Assembly (NCBI GenBank): GCA_035645695.1
Contig: DASQMC010000035.1
Span: forward strand, 1-64,000
Direction: 5' to 3'
DNA length: 64,000 nt
From: JAIVJZ01 sp035645695
Lineage (GTDB): Bacteria > Acidobacteriota > Blastocatellia > Pyrinomonadales > Pyrinomonadaceae
Of this stretch, positions 49,912 through 59,715 are shown one piece after another (position 1 is the first letter of the stretch; each line of letters opens with the position of its first letter). A program made the translations under genes and the position numbers. The notes under the pieces were generated by a model. It made no database searches. It worked only from the letters and a program-made list of their open reading frames with translations, and had not been told where the DNA came from.

Positions 49912-52608
49912 CTACCCGCCGAAGCTGCGCCTGAACAGGTAAGACATCTTGATGAAGAAGGTGCGCCCGTTGCGGCGGAAGCCGGGTTCGAGCCGGTTGC
50001 CGAAGGGCGAGAAGGTGTTGACGTTAACGTCGTCGTTATAACCGGCGTAGAAGGCCGTGCCGGGGTTCGGCGTGTAGCCCAACAGGAACTGGCCGCGAGC
50101 GCGTCGCGGCAGCGACTGGTAATCAATGCGCGCGCGCGCGAAGAGGAAGCGCGTGAACTGGTAAGTCGTGCGCCATGAGATCAGGTTCACGTCGTAGGCG
50201 ACGAGGTTCGTGTCGTAGCGGCGCAGGCGGCTCTTGGTGTAGTCGAGCGTCGAGCGCAGCGCGTTCGTCGGCTGGTAGGCGAACGTGCCGCGAAACTCGG
50301 TGAGCGCGCCGCGTCCGGGGTCGAGCGGCGCGGCACGGTCCAGCAGCGCGCCGGGGCTGACGCGCGGGAAGCGGCGACCCGCGCCGAAGTCGTAATCGAA
50401 ATGGCCGTCGCGATAAACCGCGCGCCAGCTAAACGAGTATTTTTTGCTCGGGCGGTAGCCGCCGAAGAAGAAGAAGTGGTTCTTGCGCGAGGAGCGTTCG
50501 GAATCTTCGCCGGCGAACGCGCCCCGCTGCGCCGCTCCGCCGCCCTCCCGCGCGGGCAGACGGCGCGCGCCGAACTCTTCTTCAAGGAGACGCTCGTAAG
50601 CATACTCGTAGGCCGCGCCGATGTTGAACTGCTTCTGAAAGAAGAACTGGAAATTCGTCTCGCTCTCCCAAGCCTGACTGCGCCCCTGAAAGTCGTGGCT
50701 GATGAAAGAGAAATTATGGGTGCGCCAGTTGATGAGCGTGGCTTTCGGCTTGGGCGTCGTGTTGTAGCTCGTGTAGAGGCTGTGGAAGTTCGTGTTCGTG
50801 CGCGAGGTGAAGCCCACGTCGGCGCGGTAGTCGTTCGTGTTGCCTTCGCTGTAATACTCGTAGCCGAAGTTGCGGCCGAAGTGTGAGTAGCCGGCCGTGT
50901 AGCCGAGGCCGCGCCCGGTGCGCAGTTCGTTCCGGTCGAGATCGGGGTTGTAGAAGTCGTTGCGGTGCGAGGTCGTGCCGACGAGCGAGAAACTGAGGGT
51001 GGTCTGCGGGTCGATTTTGAACCGGCCGTCAACGCCGCCCGTCTGATTGTGCCGCTCTTTGAACTGCGAGGTGGTGGCGACCGCGCCGATAGTGCTCTCC
51101 TGCCCGACGTTGCGATTGAGGCGAAAGACGCCGATGAAGGCGTTCTTGTCGAGGAAGCGAATCGCGCCCTGCGGCTGGTCTGGTCGCCGTCGTTCCTCCG
51201 CCTGTATGGCGAGCGTGCGTTCGTCTTCGGAGAAGTTGCCGGGGGCGTTGTCGCTCGCCACGAGGATGCCGTAGGTGTTCGGGCCGCGCCTGCCCGTCAA
51301 CTTCAAAGCGATGTCGGGATCGACGATGGTGCGTGTGTTGACGACGCCGAGCTGCGTCTGAAAGATTTCGATGCCTTCGAGGAAGAACGGGCGGCGTTCG
51401 GGGAAGAAGATCGGGAAACGCTGGTTGGTGGTCACCACGAGTTGATCGGCTTCGACCTGCGCGAAATCCGGGTTCAGGGCGAGGTCGAGCGTCATCGTCG
51501 GCGAGATGGCGAACTTGCCCGTGAAGCCGGGGTCAAGTTTGATCGGCTGATTGACGAAGCGTCCCGGCTCGACGAAACCGAGAGGGCAATTGCCGGGCGG
51601 ACAAGTACGCACGCGCCTGCCTTCTTCCGAAAGGGTCAGGCTCGGAATGATATCGATTGTGCGCTCGGTCGAGATGTTTTCCAGCCCCGTGATGTGCCCG
51701 GCCTGACTCAGGAGGCTGTTGATCTCGCGCGAGATCGGCATCCACGAATCGGTCTCGTTGTTGAACCTCTGAATCTGGCGGAAGACCTGCAAGCCCCACA
51801 GCTTGTCCTTGCCCGACTCGTACTTGAGCGACTTGAACGGGATCGCCGCCTCGACCACGTAGCCGTCCGACGTGAGCGCGCCCTTCGATTCCATCACGAG
51901 GTCGAAACTGAAATCCACGCCCTGCCCTTCGGTGCGGATGCCGTCCTGCTGGATGCCGAGCGGGTTGAAGACGAGCACGTAAGCCTTGCGCCGGTCGTTG
52001 AAGGTATCGAGCAGGACGCGCACGCTGTCTTCGTTGGCGAGCACGTCGTCGCGCTTGGCGACCGTGGCGCGCACCTTGCCCGGATCGTCGTGCGCATGAA
52101 AAGCGATGTAGAGCGTGCGCGCGTCGTAGGCCATGTAAACTTCCGTGGCGAGCGAGGGCGCGATGTTGTCGCCGGGATTGATCTGGTAGAAATCTTTGAG
52201 CACCGCGGCCTGCCGCCAAATCTCGTCGTCCAACTTGCCGTCGACGACGGGCGGCCGATCCACTCGCGGGATGCGCACGGGCGCGGCCTTCTCCGGCGGC
52301 AGCGCGACCGAACCCTTCGGGGCGGCCATGAGCGGCACGGCGGCCTCGCTCACGGGCGTCGTGCCGCGTTCGGGTGTGACCGCGCCCGCCGACGTGCCGA
52401 CGGTGGAGAGCGGCCCCGTGCCGGGGTTATCGGCGGGCGCGGGCGTCTGCTCGCCCGCTGCCTGATTCTTCTTCTCGTCAACCGGCGCGCTCGCGGCGGG
52501 CGTGGGCGCGGGCGTCTGCGCGCCCGTGGCCTGCCCGGCGACCCGAGCGGCAACCATGAACTGACACGCGAGCGCGAATGCGATCACAGATAGAGTTTTT
52601 ATTCTCAT
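49912..52608 (-). CDS. Secreted CBM9/DUF5916 barrel-like protein
   Basis: 898 residues. Signal peptide 1-26, a Pro/Ala/Thr spacer (about 27-105), then a CBM9-type beta-sandwich (about 115-220): RPPVVDGKLDDEIWRQA, EVYMAYDARTLYIAFHAHD. The remaining 670 residues match DUF5916 (GYVVEAAIPFKSLKY; ITGLENISTERTIDIIPSLTL; QVEADQLVVTTNQRFPIFFPE; NTRTIVDPDIALKLTGRRGPN) and end with aromatic-rich repeated strands and a final F, typical of outer-membrane beta-barrels. It resembles a surface receptor or porin-like enzyme. Role unknown; paralogous to the next gene. Confidence 0.85.
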   Translation of the reverse strand: MRIKTLSVIAFALACQFMVAARVAGQATGAQTPAPTPAASAPVDEKKNQAAGEQTPAPADNPGTGPLSTVGTSAGAVTPERGTTPVSEAAVPLMAAPKGSVALPPEKAAPVRIPRVDRPPVVDGKLDDEIWRQAAVLKDFYQINPGDNIAPSLATEVYMAYDARTLYIAFHAHDDPGKVRATVAKRDDVLANEDSVRVLLDTFNDRRKAYVLVFNPLGIQQDGIRTEGQGVDFSFDLVMESKGALTSDGYVVEAAIPFKSLKYESGKDKLWGLQVFRQIQRFNNETDSWMPISREINSLLSQAGHITGLENISTERTIDIIPSLTLSEEGRRVRTCPPGNCPLGFVEPGRFVNQPIKLDPGFTGKFAISPTMTLDLALNPDFAQVEADQLVVTTNQRFPIFFPERRPFFLEGIEIFQTQLGVVNTRTIVDPDIALKLTGRRGPNTYGILVASDNAPGNFSEDERTLAIQAEERRRPDQPQGAIRFLDKNAFIGVFRLNRNVGQESTIGAVATTSQFKERHNQTGGVDGRFKIDPQTTLSFSLVGTTSHRNDFYNPDLDRNELRTGRGLGYTAGYSHFGRNFGYEYYSEGNTNDYRADVGFTSRTNTNFHSLYTSYNTTPKPKATLINWRTHNFSFISHDFQGRSQAWESETNFQFFFQKQFNIGAAYEYAYERLLEEEFGARRLPAREGGGAAQRGAFAGEDSERSSRKNHFFFFGGYRPSKKYSFSWRAVYRDGHFDYDFGAGRRFPRVSPGALLDRAAPLDPGRGALTEFRGTFAYQPTNALRSTLDYTKSRLRRYDTNLVAYDVNLISWRTTYQFTRFLFARARIDYQSLPRRARGQFLLGYTPNPGTAFYAGYNDDVNVNTFSPFGNRLEPGFRRNGRTFFIKMSYLFRRSFGG

Positions 52609-52722
52609 AATATTCCTTGAACCGGGCGGATTCCGCGTGAAAAGCCGTTCAATTTTTCACTCCGCTCAAGCGTCCTCGACCGGTAAGTGTAAGAGTACGC
52701 TGCGGTGAGAAAGTTGCAAGAA

Positions 52723-52810
52723 AGTGAATCGTAAATCGTGAATCGTGAATCGTGAATCGTGAATGGAAAAAGCAAGGCAGGTTTATCTATTCACGATTTA
52801 CGATTCACGA
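52723..52810. repeat. GTGAATC/GTAAATC inverted repeat (family D, copy 1)
   Basis: Left arm GTGAATCGTAAATCGTGAAT followed by further GTGAATC words. Right arm 52789-52810 is the complement, with 20 of 22 positions pairing. The loop is about 45 nt. It lies between the two CBM9/DUF5916 genes. Confidence 0.82.
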
Positions 52811-52811
52811 G

Positions 52812-55800
52812 CTAAAAGCTGCGCCGGAAGAGGTACGACGCCTTGATGAAGAAGGTGCGCCCGTTGCGCCGGAAACCGGGTTCGAGTTGCGACGTGAACG
52901 GGTTGTAACCGTTGCGTTGCAGGTCGTCGTTGTAGCCGACGTAGAAGGACGTGCCGGGGTTCGGCGTCCAGCCGAAAAGGAACTGTCCGCGCATGCTCGT
53001 CGAGAGCGTGCCGTAATCGAGGCGCGCGCGCGCGAAGAGGAAGCGCGTGAACTGGTAGGTCGAGCGCAGGGCGAAAATGTTGTCGTCGAAGGCGACGAGG
53101 CCGTTATCGCGTCGCGTCAGGCGCGCCTTCACGTAGCTGAACGTGGTGCGCAGCGCGCCCGTCGGCTGGAGCGTGACGCCCGTGTCTATGTCGAACCCGT
53201 TGGCCGAACCGGGGTCGAGCGCCTGAGCGCAGACCGCCGGCAGCGGGGACGGCGCGTCGTCGCCGCAAAGTCCCTGCGCCTGCGCCTCGCGCCGGGCGAC
53301 GGCGTAGGGGCTGACGCGCGGGAAATCCGGCCCCGCGCCGAAGTCGTAATCAAAGATGCCGCGCCGCGTGCCGGTGAAGAAGTAAGCGTAGAACTGTTTG
53401 TTGAACTGCCGCTCGGCATAGACGAAGATCGTCTTCTGTCGCGTCTGTCGTTCCGAGTCGTCTCCGGCGAACGCGCCCCTGCGCCCCGGCGCGATCTGCC
53501 CGCCGTTCGGATCAAGCTGAGCGGGTGCGCGCCGCGTGCCGAACTCCTCCTCGAAGACGCGCTCGTAACCGAAGTTCGTGCCGATCTGCACGAAGGTCTG
53601 GTGCGCGAAACTGAAGTTGTAATTCGTGCCGTCGATCCAGCCCTGATTCCGCCCCTGCCAGTCGTAATTCAGGTTCGTGAAGTTCTGGAAGCGGAACGAG
53701 GTTAGTATAGCTTTGGGTTTCGGCTCGGTGCTCAGGCGGAAGCCGAAGCTTAGGTTGTTGGTGTTGGTCTGGCGCGTAAAGCCCACGTCGGCGCGATAGT
53801 CGCGGGTGCGCCCGTTGGCGCTCAGCGCGTATCCGAAGTAGCGGCCCGTGTAGTCGAGCAGGTAGTTGTAGGCGAAGCCGTTGCGGTTGCGGTAGCTCGT
53901 CTCGTCGGTGGCGAGGTTGCGGAAGTAGTTCTTCGAGTTCGTGCCGACGAGCTCGAAGGTCGTGAAGGTTTTCGGGTCGAGTTTGAAGCGGCCGTCGATG
54001 CCGAGCACCTGATTGTGCCGCTCGGTGAAGTTGTAGCTCGTGGCGAACATGCCGACGCTCGACTCGCGCCCCACGTCGCGCTTCAGGCGCAGCACGGCGA
54101 TGGCGGCGTTCTTGTCCACGAAGCGCGCGAAGTTCGACTCGACGAATTGCGCACGGTTCAAGCGCGAGGCATAAGACGCGTCGCTCTCGCCCGGCTGTTG
54201 CGGGCGGCGCAGGTTCAGCACTTCGAGCGCGCGGTCTTCGCGTTCTTCATCGGTGAAGTTGCCCGGCCCGTTGTCGGAGGCGAGGATGAGGCCGAAGGTG
54301 TTGCGGCCGCGCTTGCCGGTGAGTTTGACGGCGTAGTCGGGGTCGAAGATGGCGCGCGTGTGAACGACCTGGCTCGACGTGTCGAAAATCTCTTTGCCTT
54401 CGAGGAAGAACGGCCGCTTCTCCTCAAAGAAGATGGGGAAACGCTGGTTGGCCGTGACGACCGTCTGGTCGGCTTCGACCTGCGCGAAGTCCGGATTGTA
54501 GGCGAAGTCGAGCGTGACGGTCGGCGTCAAACCGAACTTGCTCGTGACGCCGAAGTCGAACTCGACCGGCTTGTTGAGCATGCGGCCGGGGCCGAATTGA
54601 GGCCGCCCGTCGCCGGTGTTCGGGAAGGGCGTCGGCAGAAACGTGCGCACGCGCCGCCCCGTCTCGGAGACGGTGAAACTCGGAATGATTTCAAGCGTGC
54701 GCTCGGTGGAGATGCCTTCGAGTCCGGTAATTTTTCCGGCCTGATTGAGGTTGCCGCTGATGTCGCGCGAGAGCGGCATCCACGAATGCGTCTCGTTGTT
54801 GAGGCGTTTGATGCGGCGGAAGAAATGAACGCCCCACAACTTGCCCTTGCCCGCCTCGTAGCGCAGAGACTTGAACGGGATCGCCACCTCGACCACGTAG
54901 CCCTCGGCCGTCAGCGCGCCCTTCGATTCGTGCACGAGGTCGAAGCTGAAATCCTCGCCGCTGTTCTCGGTGTAGATGGCGTCGGCCTGTATGCCGAGCG
55001 GGTTGAAGAGCAACTCGAAAGACCTGCGCTGATCGTTGAACGTGTCGAGATGCATGCCGACGAAATCATCGTCGAAAATGCCGTCGCGCTTGGCGACGTT
55101 GGCGCGCACTTTCGACGGCTCGTCGAAAGCGCGGAAGGCGAAGTAAAGAAACTTCGCATCGTAGCCGATGAGAACTTCGGTCGGGTGCGAGGGCGCGATG
55201 TTGTCGCCCGGCTGCGTCTGGTAGAAGTCTTTCAGCACGCGCGCGTTCTTCCACACGGCGTCGTCGAGCTTGCCGTCGATGACGGGCGGCGCGTCGAAGC
55301 GCGGCACGACGACGGGCGCGGCCTTCTCCGGCGGCAGCGTGACGGCGTTGCCTTTGCCCGCAGCCACCTTCGCGCGCTCGACCGTCGCGCTCGTAGTCGA
55401 ACTGTCGCTCGTCGTCGTCGTGGCCGGGGCGACGACGGGGGCGTCGCTGCTTGTCGTCGCGGCGGGCGACGCGGAGGGCGTCGGCGTGGCGTGCGGGTTC
55501 GCATCGCCGCCGACGGAATTGGTTTTCTGTTGAGGGTCTTGCGCGAAGCGCACTTCGAGACGGTTGAAGCTTTGCCTGACATCGGCGGTCGCACCCGCCG
55601 CCAACCTGAAAGAGAGCAACACGTCCGCCCCGCGATGCTCGATTCGCGCATCTTCAAATCCGCGCCCGCGTAAACTTTCGGCGAGCGAAGCGGCATCCTT
55701 CCCCGCCTCGGCTTGCGGGATGCGCACCACGAAACGCCCGCCGCTCTCGTAGCTCGTGTAGTTGGTCAACTCGGCGTCTGATGTGACGGTAACGCGCGCA

Positions 55801-56087
55801 CCGCCGCCCGTCTCGCGGCTGCGCAGCGATGCGATGCGTCGCGTGCGCGCTACGGCGGTAGCGGGCGCGCCCGCCGCCGTCGAGATGGGGGCAGCCTTAG
55901 CCTTCGACCCGTCGTCCAACAATGCGACCTGCTGCTGCTGTAGCTGCTGCGCGCGCGAAGAGGGCGGGAGCAGTGCGACGAACGTCAGACCGGCGAGACA
56001 CGCTGCAAGCGCGCGACGACACAGGGAGGATGATGCGCCGGAACGCGGCGAGCGATGAATGGCTCCGGCACTCATGTTTACACTCAT
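52812..56087 (-). CDS. Secreted AMIN-CBM9-DUF5916 barrel-like protein
   Basis: 1091 residues. Signal peptide about 1-46. An AMIN-like domain (about 65-175: VTSDAELTNYTSYESGGRFV, RGADVLLSFRLAAGAT) is joined by a Thr/Ser/Ala-rich spacer to a CBM9 domain (about 265-365: PPVIDGKLDDAVWKNARVL) and a DUF5916 barrel region. It shares long blocks with its paralogue (QVEADQTVVTANQRFPIFFEE, NTFGLILASDNGPGNF). The paralogue lacks AMIN, a domain that targets proteins to peptidoglycan or secretin sites. GAGG lies 10 nt before the ATG, which overlaps a small upstream ORF by 4 bp. Confidence 0.85.
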   Translation of the reverse strand: MSVNMSAGAIHRSPRSGASSSLCRRALAACLAGLTFVALLPPSSRAQQLQQQQVALLDDGSKAKAAPISTAAGAPATAVARTRRIASLRSRETGGGARVTVTSDAELTNYTSYESGGRFVVRIPQAEAGKDAASLAESLRGRGFEDARIEHRGADVLLSFRLAAGATADVRQSFNRLEVRFAQDPQQKTNSVGGDANPHATPTPSASPAATTSSDAPVVAPATTTTSDSSTTSATVERAKVAAGKGNAVTLPPEKAAPVVVPRFDAPPVIDGKLDDAVWKNARVLKDFYQTQPGDNIAPSHPTEVLIGYDAKFLYFAFRAFDEPSKVRANVAKRDGIFDDDFVGMHLDTFNDQRRSFELLFNPLGIQADAIYTENSGEDFSFDLVHESKGALTAEGYVVEVAIPFKSLRYEAGKGKLWGVHFFRRIKRLNNETHSWMPLSRDISGNLNQAGKITGLEGISTERTLEIIPSFTVSETGRRVRTFLPTPFPNTGDGRPQFGPGRMLNKPVEFDFGVTSKFGLTPTVTLDFAYNPDFAQVEADQTVVTANQRFPIFFEEKRPFFLEGKEIFDTSSQVVHTRAIFDPDYAVKLTGKRGRNTFGLILASDNGPGNFTDEEREDRALEVLNLRRPQQPGESDASYASRLNRAQFVESNFARFVDKNAAIAVLRLKRDVGRESSVGMFATSYNFTERHNQVLGIDGRFKLDPKTFTTFELVGTNSKNYFRNLATDETSYRNRNGFAYNYLLDYTGRYFGYALSANGRTRDYRADVGFTRQTNTNNLSFGFRLSTEPKPKAILTSFRFQNFTNLNYDWQGRNQGWIDGTNYNFSFAHQTFVQIGTNFGYERVFEEEFGTRRAPAQLDPNGGQIAPGRRGAFAGDDSERQTRQKTIFVYAERQFNKQFYAYFFTGTRRGIFDYDFGAGPDFPRVSPYAVARREAQAQGLCGDDAPSPLPAVCAQALDPGSANGFDIDTGVTLQPTGALRTTFSYVKARLTRRDNGLVAFDDNIFALRSTYQFTRFLFARARLDYGTLSTSMRGQFLFGWTPNPGTSFYVGYNDDLQRNGYNPFTSQLEPGFRRNGRTFFIKASYLFRRSF

Positions 56088-56290
56088 GTCTGTTTGACCT
56101 CAAACTTCAGCATGGCACGCGAAGGGGTCACGCGGCGGCGGTCGTGCGTGATGGTCGTTGCGGGCGCGGTGGTCGAATCGGCCTCCGGCTTCGCCGGGGC
56201 GGTGTCAAGGAGGAGAGTTGCGACTTGAGCCGTCGGGGCGACGGGCAAGCGGAACGCGGGCGGGGCAAACAAAGATAGCCTGTGGTTCAT
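56084..56290 (-). CDS. Small ORF coupled to the AMIN-CBM9 gene
   Basis: 68 residues, Pro/Ala/Thr-rich, no recognised domain. Its stop overlaps the next start as ATGA, the hallmark of translational coupling. A hydrophobic start (RLSLFAPPAFRLPVAPTAQ) is not a convincing signal peptide. There is no Shine-Dalgarno before its ATG. It is either a leader peptide or a small accessory protein; the coupling is the main evidence that it is translated. Confidence 0.45.
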   Translation of the reverse strand: MNHRLSLFAPPAFRLPVAPTAQVATLLLDTAPAKPEADSTTAPATTITHDRRRVTPSRAMLKFEVKQT

Positions 56291-56489
56291 TACATTTAAT
56301 CTAAAACTTTTGTGATTCGGAAAACGGGCTTCCGGTCGTCGCTAATGAGAGAATGCGCGCATCCGGCCGTTTGGCTATTAGACGCTCCATACATATAAAT
56401 TGTTTCGTTTAACTTCGGAGATCGTAACCGCGGATTTCCGAAAATTTGGAAACAGAGGATGATGCCGAAAACTACGTGCGCGGGAACAC

Positions 56490-56530
56490 CCGTCAGGGCA
56501 GCGAACCTCTCGAGCCGCCCTGACGGTTTT
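56490..56530. terminator. Hairpin after the DUF4097 gene
   Basis: CCGTCAGGGC at 56490-56499 pairs with GCCCTGACGG at 56517-56526, followed by TTTT on the plus strand. On the minus strand it follows the DUF4097 stop without a T-run, so its strength there is unclear. The remaining 250-bp gap shows no gene. Confidence 0.55.
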
Positions 56531-56543
56531 AGGGCAGTTCGCG

Positions 56544-58457
56544 TTACTCGCGATCCTCGCCCGAGCGGCGCAAAAAGATTTGACCGTCGCCCGTGCGCAA
56601 ATTGATCTGGCTGCCCGCGCCCGTGCCGACGCGCCAACGCCTGACGCGTCGCTCAGGCGCATCACCTTCGCCGTCTTCGGAGACGGCCGACAAGTCGTTG
56701 ATGACGCGTTCGGAATCGGTCTCGATGCGCGCGTTGATACCGGCGGGTAAGGCGAGCGTGATCGCCCCGTCGCCCGTGCGCGCGTTGAGTTTCGTGAAGC
56801 GGCCGTCGAGGGAGATGCGGCCGTCGGCCGTCTCGACGGTGGCGTCGCCGTCGAAGCCCGCGATGCGCACGCGCCCGTCGCCCGTCTCCACGCGCAGACG
56901 CCCCTTGCTCTCCGTCACGTCAACCGAGCCGTCGCCGGTGTGCAGGTCGATCTCGCCCTCGATGCCGCTCATGCGCAGTCGCCCGTCGCCCGATTTGACG
57001 TTGACGTTTGCGCTGCGCGGAACCCACACGTCGAGCGCGACGGCCGCGCCCGTGCCGTATTCCTCGCGCCGTTGCGACGCGTCAAACTCGGCGATGATGT
57101 TGATGGTATCGCCCGCCTGTTCCGCGCGCAGGCGGATGCCGCGCATGGCCTGTTCGTCGCGCGCGCGTTTGACGGCGGAGAATCGCACCGTCGATTCGTC
57201 GGTGGGCTGGATGTTGATCGAGCCGTCGAAGGTATTGAGGTTGACGCGCGGCCTGCCCGACACGTTGAAGGATTTCGACTCGCGCTCGACGAGCTTGTAG
57301 GAATACTCGGCGTGTTCGCCGGGCGCGCCCCCGTGCGCCCCCATCACGCGCTCGACCTCGCGCGCCGCGCGCTCGGCTTCCCGCTCGATCCGCACATGGC
57401 TGCGCTCCAACTCGCGCGCGTTGCGTTCAAGATCGCGCCGCGCGCGTTCGCCGAGCAGCGCCGCTTCGCGCATCTCCCTCCGGGCGCGGCCGCTCTCGCG
57501 CATCGCCGTGCGTCTCTCGCGTTCCGTCTCGCGCATCGCGCTCTCGATTTCGCGCTCGACGCGCCTTTCGATCTCTCCCTCGGACGCGCCCGCGTTCGGG
57601 GCAAGGCGCGCGTCCGTGATGAGGTTCGTGACGGCCGTCGGCGTGCGCCCGTCGGCGGCGCGTTGAATTTTGATCCCGCCGCTCACGTTGTTGAGCTTGA
57701 TGCGCGCGCCGCCGCGTCCGAGTTGACCCGACATGTCGTGGCCGACGTATTCGCCGCGACGGACGGGCAGGCCGAGGTCGTTCGTGATCCGGCCGGTGAG
57801 CGTGTTGGCCTTGATCGTGCCGTTCGTGTCGGACGGAATCGTGAGGACGATCTGGCCGCTCACGTTGCCGAGCGTGACGTTGTTCATGTCGTCCAGTTTA
57901 TCGAAGGTCGCTTCGAGCGTGCCGCTGACGTTCGACAACTTCGCATCGCCCGACAGATTGCGCGCCGTGAACTGCCCGCTGATGCACGAAGCCTTGACGC
58001 CGCCCGTCACGTTTTCGATGTCGAGCCGCCCGCTGATGAGTTCGATTGATTCAAGGCGCGCTCCGCGCGGCACGCTCAAGATGTAATCGACGCTCGCCCC
58101 GTTGCGCCGCCGGTTATCGCCGCGCTCGTACCTGAACGCATCCTCCGGGTAACGCGTCTCGATGCGCACGCTGTCGGCGCTGGCGTCCACAGTGATCCGC
58201 GCCTCGTCCAGACGCTCGCGCGTCTCGGCGCGTTTGACCGCATCGACGCGCACCTCCGCCCGATCCCACGCCACGATGCGCACCGCGCCGCTGATGTTCT
58301 TCAGCGTCACGCTCCCGCGCGCCGACAGCGGATAGCTCTGGTGAAACTCCTCGCGCACCGCATCGCGCGCCGCATCAGTTTGCGCAAACGCCCCCGCGCT
58401 CGCCAACAACAACGCGCCGAACACGAGCGCCGCGCGATTCAAAGTTCTTCTGCTCAT
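56544..58457 (-). CDS. DUF4097 beta-strand-repeat protein with Arg-rich helical insert
   Basis: 637 residues from the ATG at 58457 (GAGG 8 nt upstream; an earlier ATG runs through a family-D repeat). Signal peptide 1-26 (...AGAFAQ). Two blocks of right-handed beta-strand repeats in the DUF4097/adhesin style flank a 110-residue, very charged Arg/Glu helix (about 310-400: REIESAMRETERERRTAM...). The second block has a regular TGDG pattern (LHTGDGSVDV, VETGDGRVRI, ARTGDGAITL). Possibly a surface or periplasmic scaffold. It is one of three such proteins in this cluster. Confidence 0.82.
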   Translation of the reverse strand: MSRRTLNRAALVFGALLLASAGAFAQTDAARDAVREEFHQSYPLSARGSVTLKNISGAVRIVAWDRAEVRVDAVKRAETRERLDEARITVDASADSVRIETRYPEDAFRYERGDNRRRNGASVDYILSVPRGARLESIELISGRLDIENVTGGVKASCISGQFTARNLSGDAKLSNVSGTLEATFDKLDDMNNVTLGNVSGQIVLTIPSDTNGTIKANTLTGRITNDLGLPVRRGEYVGHDMSGQLGRGGARIKLNNVSGGIKIQRAADGRTPTAVTNLITDARLAPNAGASEGEIERRVEREIESAMRETERERRTAMRESGRARREMREAALLGERARRDLERNARELERSHVRIEREAERAAREVERVMGAHGGAPGEHAEYSYKLVERESKSFNVSGRPRVNLNTFDGSINIQPTDESTVRFSAVKRARDEQAMRGIRLRAEQAGDTINIIAEFDASQRREEYGTGAAVALDVWVPRSANVNVKSGDGRLRMSGIEGEIDLHTGDGSVDVTESKGRLRVETGDGRVRIAGFDGDATVETADGRISLDGRFTKLNARTGDGAITLALPAGINARIETDSERVINDLSAVSEDGEGDAPERRVRRWRVGTGAGSQINLRTGDGQIFLRRSGEDRE

Positions 58458-58476
58458 CACTTTATCCTCGTAAATC

Positions 58477-58544
58477 GTGAATCGTGAATCGTAAATCGTG
58501 GGGGACAGTTTTTGTCTATTCACGATTTACGATTCACGATTCAC
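58477..58544. repeat. GTGAATC/GTAAATC perfect inverted repeat (family D, copy 2)
   Basis: A perfect 24-bp stem (58477-58500 with 58521-58544) and 20-nt loop. The arms are GTGAATC, GTGAATC, GTAAATC, GTG. It fills the gap between two DUF4097 genes. Confidence 0.92.
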
Positions 58545-58551
58545 TGTTTTG

Positions 58552-59457
58552 TTAGGTGCGCGGCGCGAGGCTCACGCGACCGTTGACGCCCGAAACGTTG
58601 ATGAGCGCGCCGCCCGAGCCGATGCGCGCGTTGAAATTGTTCCGGCTGACCGTGCCCTGCACCACGACGTTCGGCATGTCGGCGTTGACCGTGCCGTTGA
58701 TGCCGGTGACTTTCAGGTCGGCGTTGAGCGCTTCGGAGAAGCGCAATTCGACCGCGCCGTTGATGCCGCTGACACGGATGCCGCGGTCGTCGAGTCGCGC
58801 GATGGTCACGACGACCGCGCCGTTGATGCCCGACAGTTCGGAATAGCCGACGGCCTGCGCCACCGCGACCCTGCCGTTGATGCCGCTGATCTTGACCGGG
58901 CCGTCAACTTCGCCGACGGTCGTTCTGCCGTTGACGCCGCTCGCCGTGAAATCGATCTGGCGCGGCAGGCGGAGCGTAACGCGCTGTCGCACCTGCGGGT
59001 TCTCGCCGCGCGCATATCGGCGCTCCTGCTCGTTCTCGCCGCGCACGACGAGGCTCGCGCCCGTGTGCTCGATGATCACTTTGCGGTGTTCGAGGTCGGC
59101 GCGGTTGCGCGCCGAGCGCACGATGTGAACTTCGGCCGTGTTGCCGCTCGTCGTTTCCACTTCGACCGAACCGTTGATGCCCGAAACCCGCACGTTTGCG
59201 CCGGGCGTCAGTTGATAAGTCTGGCGTACCTCGTCTTTTTCGGTGAACTCGCTCTCGTCGTGATTGCGATGGTCGCCCTTGTGTCTGTCTTTGTGTTTGT
59301 CCTTATCTTTGTCTTTGTCCTGCGCGGAAGCGACGAAGCCCGCTGTGGCGGCGGCGTCGTTCAGGTTCAGTGGGATGAGTTGGCCGATGATTTGCGGCGC
59401 GGTCAACACGGCGATGACGGCGAAAAGTAGCGTCTGTATCCATCCGAATTTTTTCAT
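58552..59457 (-). CDS. DUF4097-type protein with SGINGxV repeats
   Basis: 301 residues. N-terminal hydrophobic segment (about 8-30) and then a DKDKDKDKHKDRHK charged stretch. The rest is a beta-strand repeat solenoid in which the motif SGINGxV or close variants occurs seven times with a spacing of about 17-25 residues (VSGINGSVEV, ASGVNGRTTV, ISGINGRVAV, LSGINGAVVV, VSGINGAVEL, VTGINGTVNA, VSGVNGRVSL). The repeated Asn-Gly turns suggest a right-handed beta-helix with an Asn ladder. AGGAG lies 7 nt before the ATG. Function unknown; probably envelope-facing. Confidence 0.85.
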   Translation of the reverse strand: MKKFGWIQTLLFAVIAVLTAPQIIGQLIPLNLNDAAATAGFVASAQDKDKDKDKHKDRHKGDHRNHDESEFTEKDEVRQTYQLTPGANVRVSGINGSVEVETTSGNTAEVHIVRSARNRADLEHRKVIIEHTGASLVVRGENEQERRYARGENPQVRQRVTLRLPRQIDFTASGVNGRTTVGEVDGPVKISGINGRVAVAQAVGYSELSGINGAVVVTIARLDDRGIRVSGINGAVELRFSEALNADLKVTGINGTVNADMPNVVVQGTVSRNNFNARIGSGGALINVSGVNGRVSLAPRT

Positions 59458-59715
59458 ATCTTTTCTCCTGTGAGCGGCTAATTAATTCCGATTTTTTCCA
59501 ACGGCCGCGGGCACACACCCGCCCCTCGCGGAAAACCGGTGCTTTCCGCTATCGATTGGCTCCTGCTTGTACGGGAAACTTTTTAACGGGCGCGTACTGC
59601 CGTGACGCGGCTACGACGACTACGTTTTGCGACCCCGGTCGCCGCCCTTATTCGCCGCAAAATGACCCTCGCGAGAGTCGGCGCTCCGGCGCGCTCGGCC
59701 GCTGACGGCGCAATC

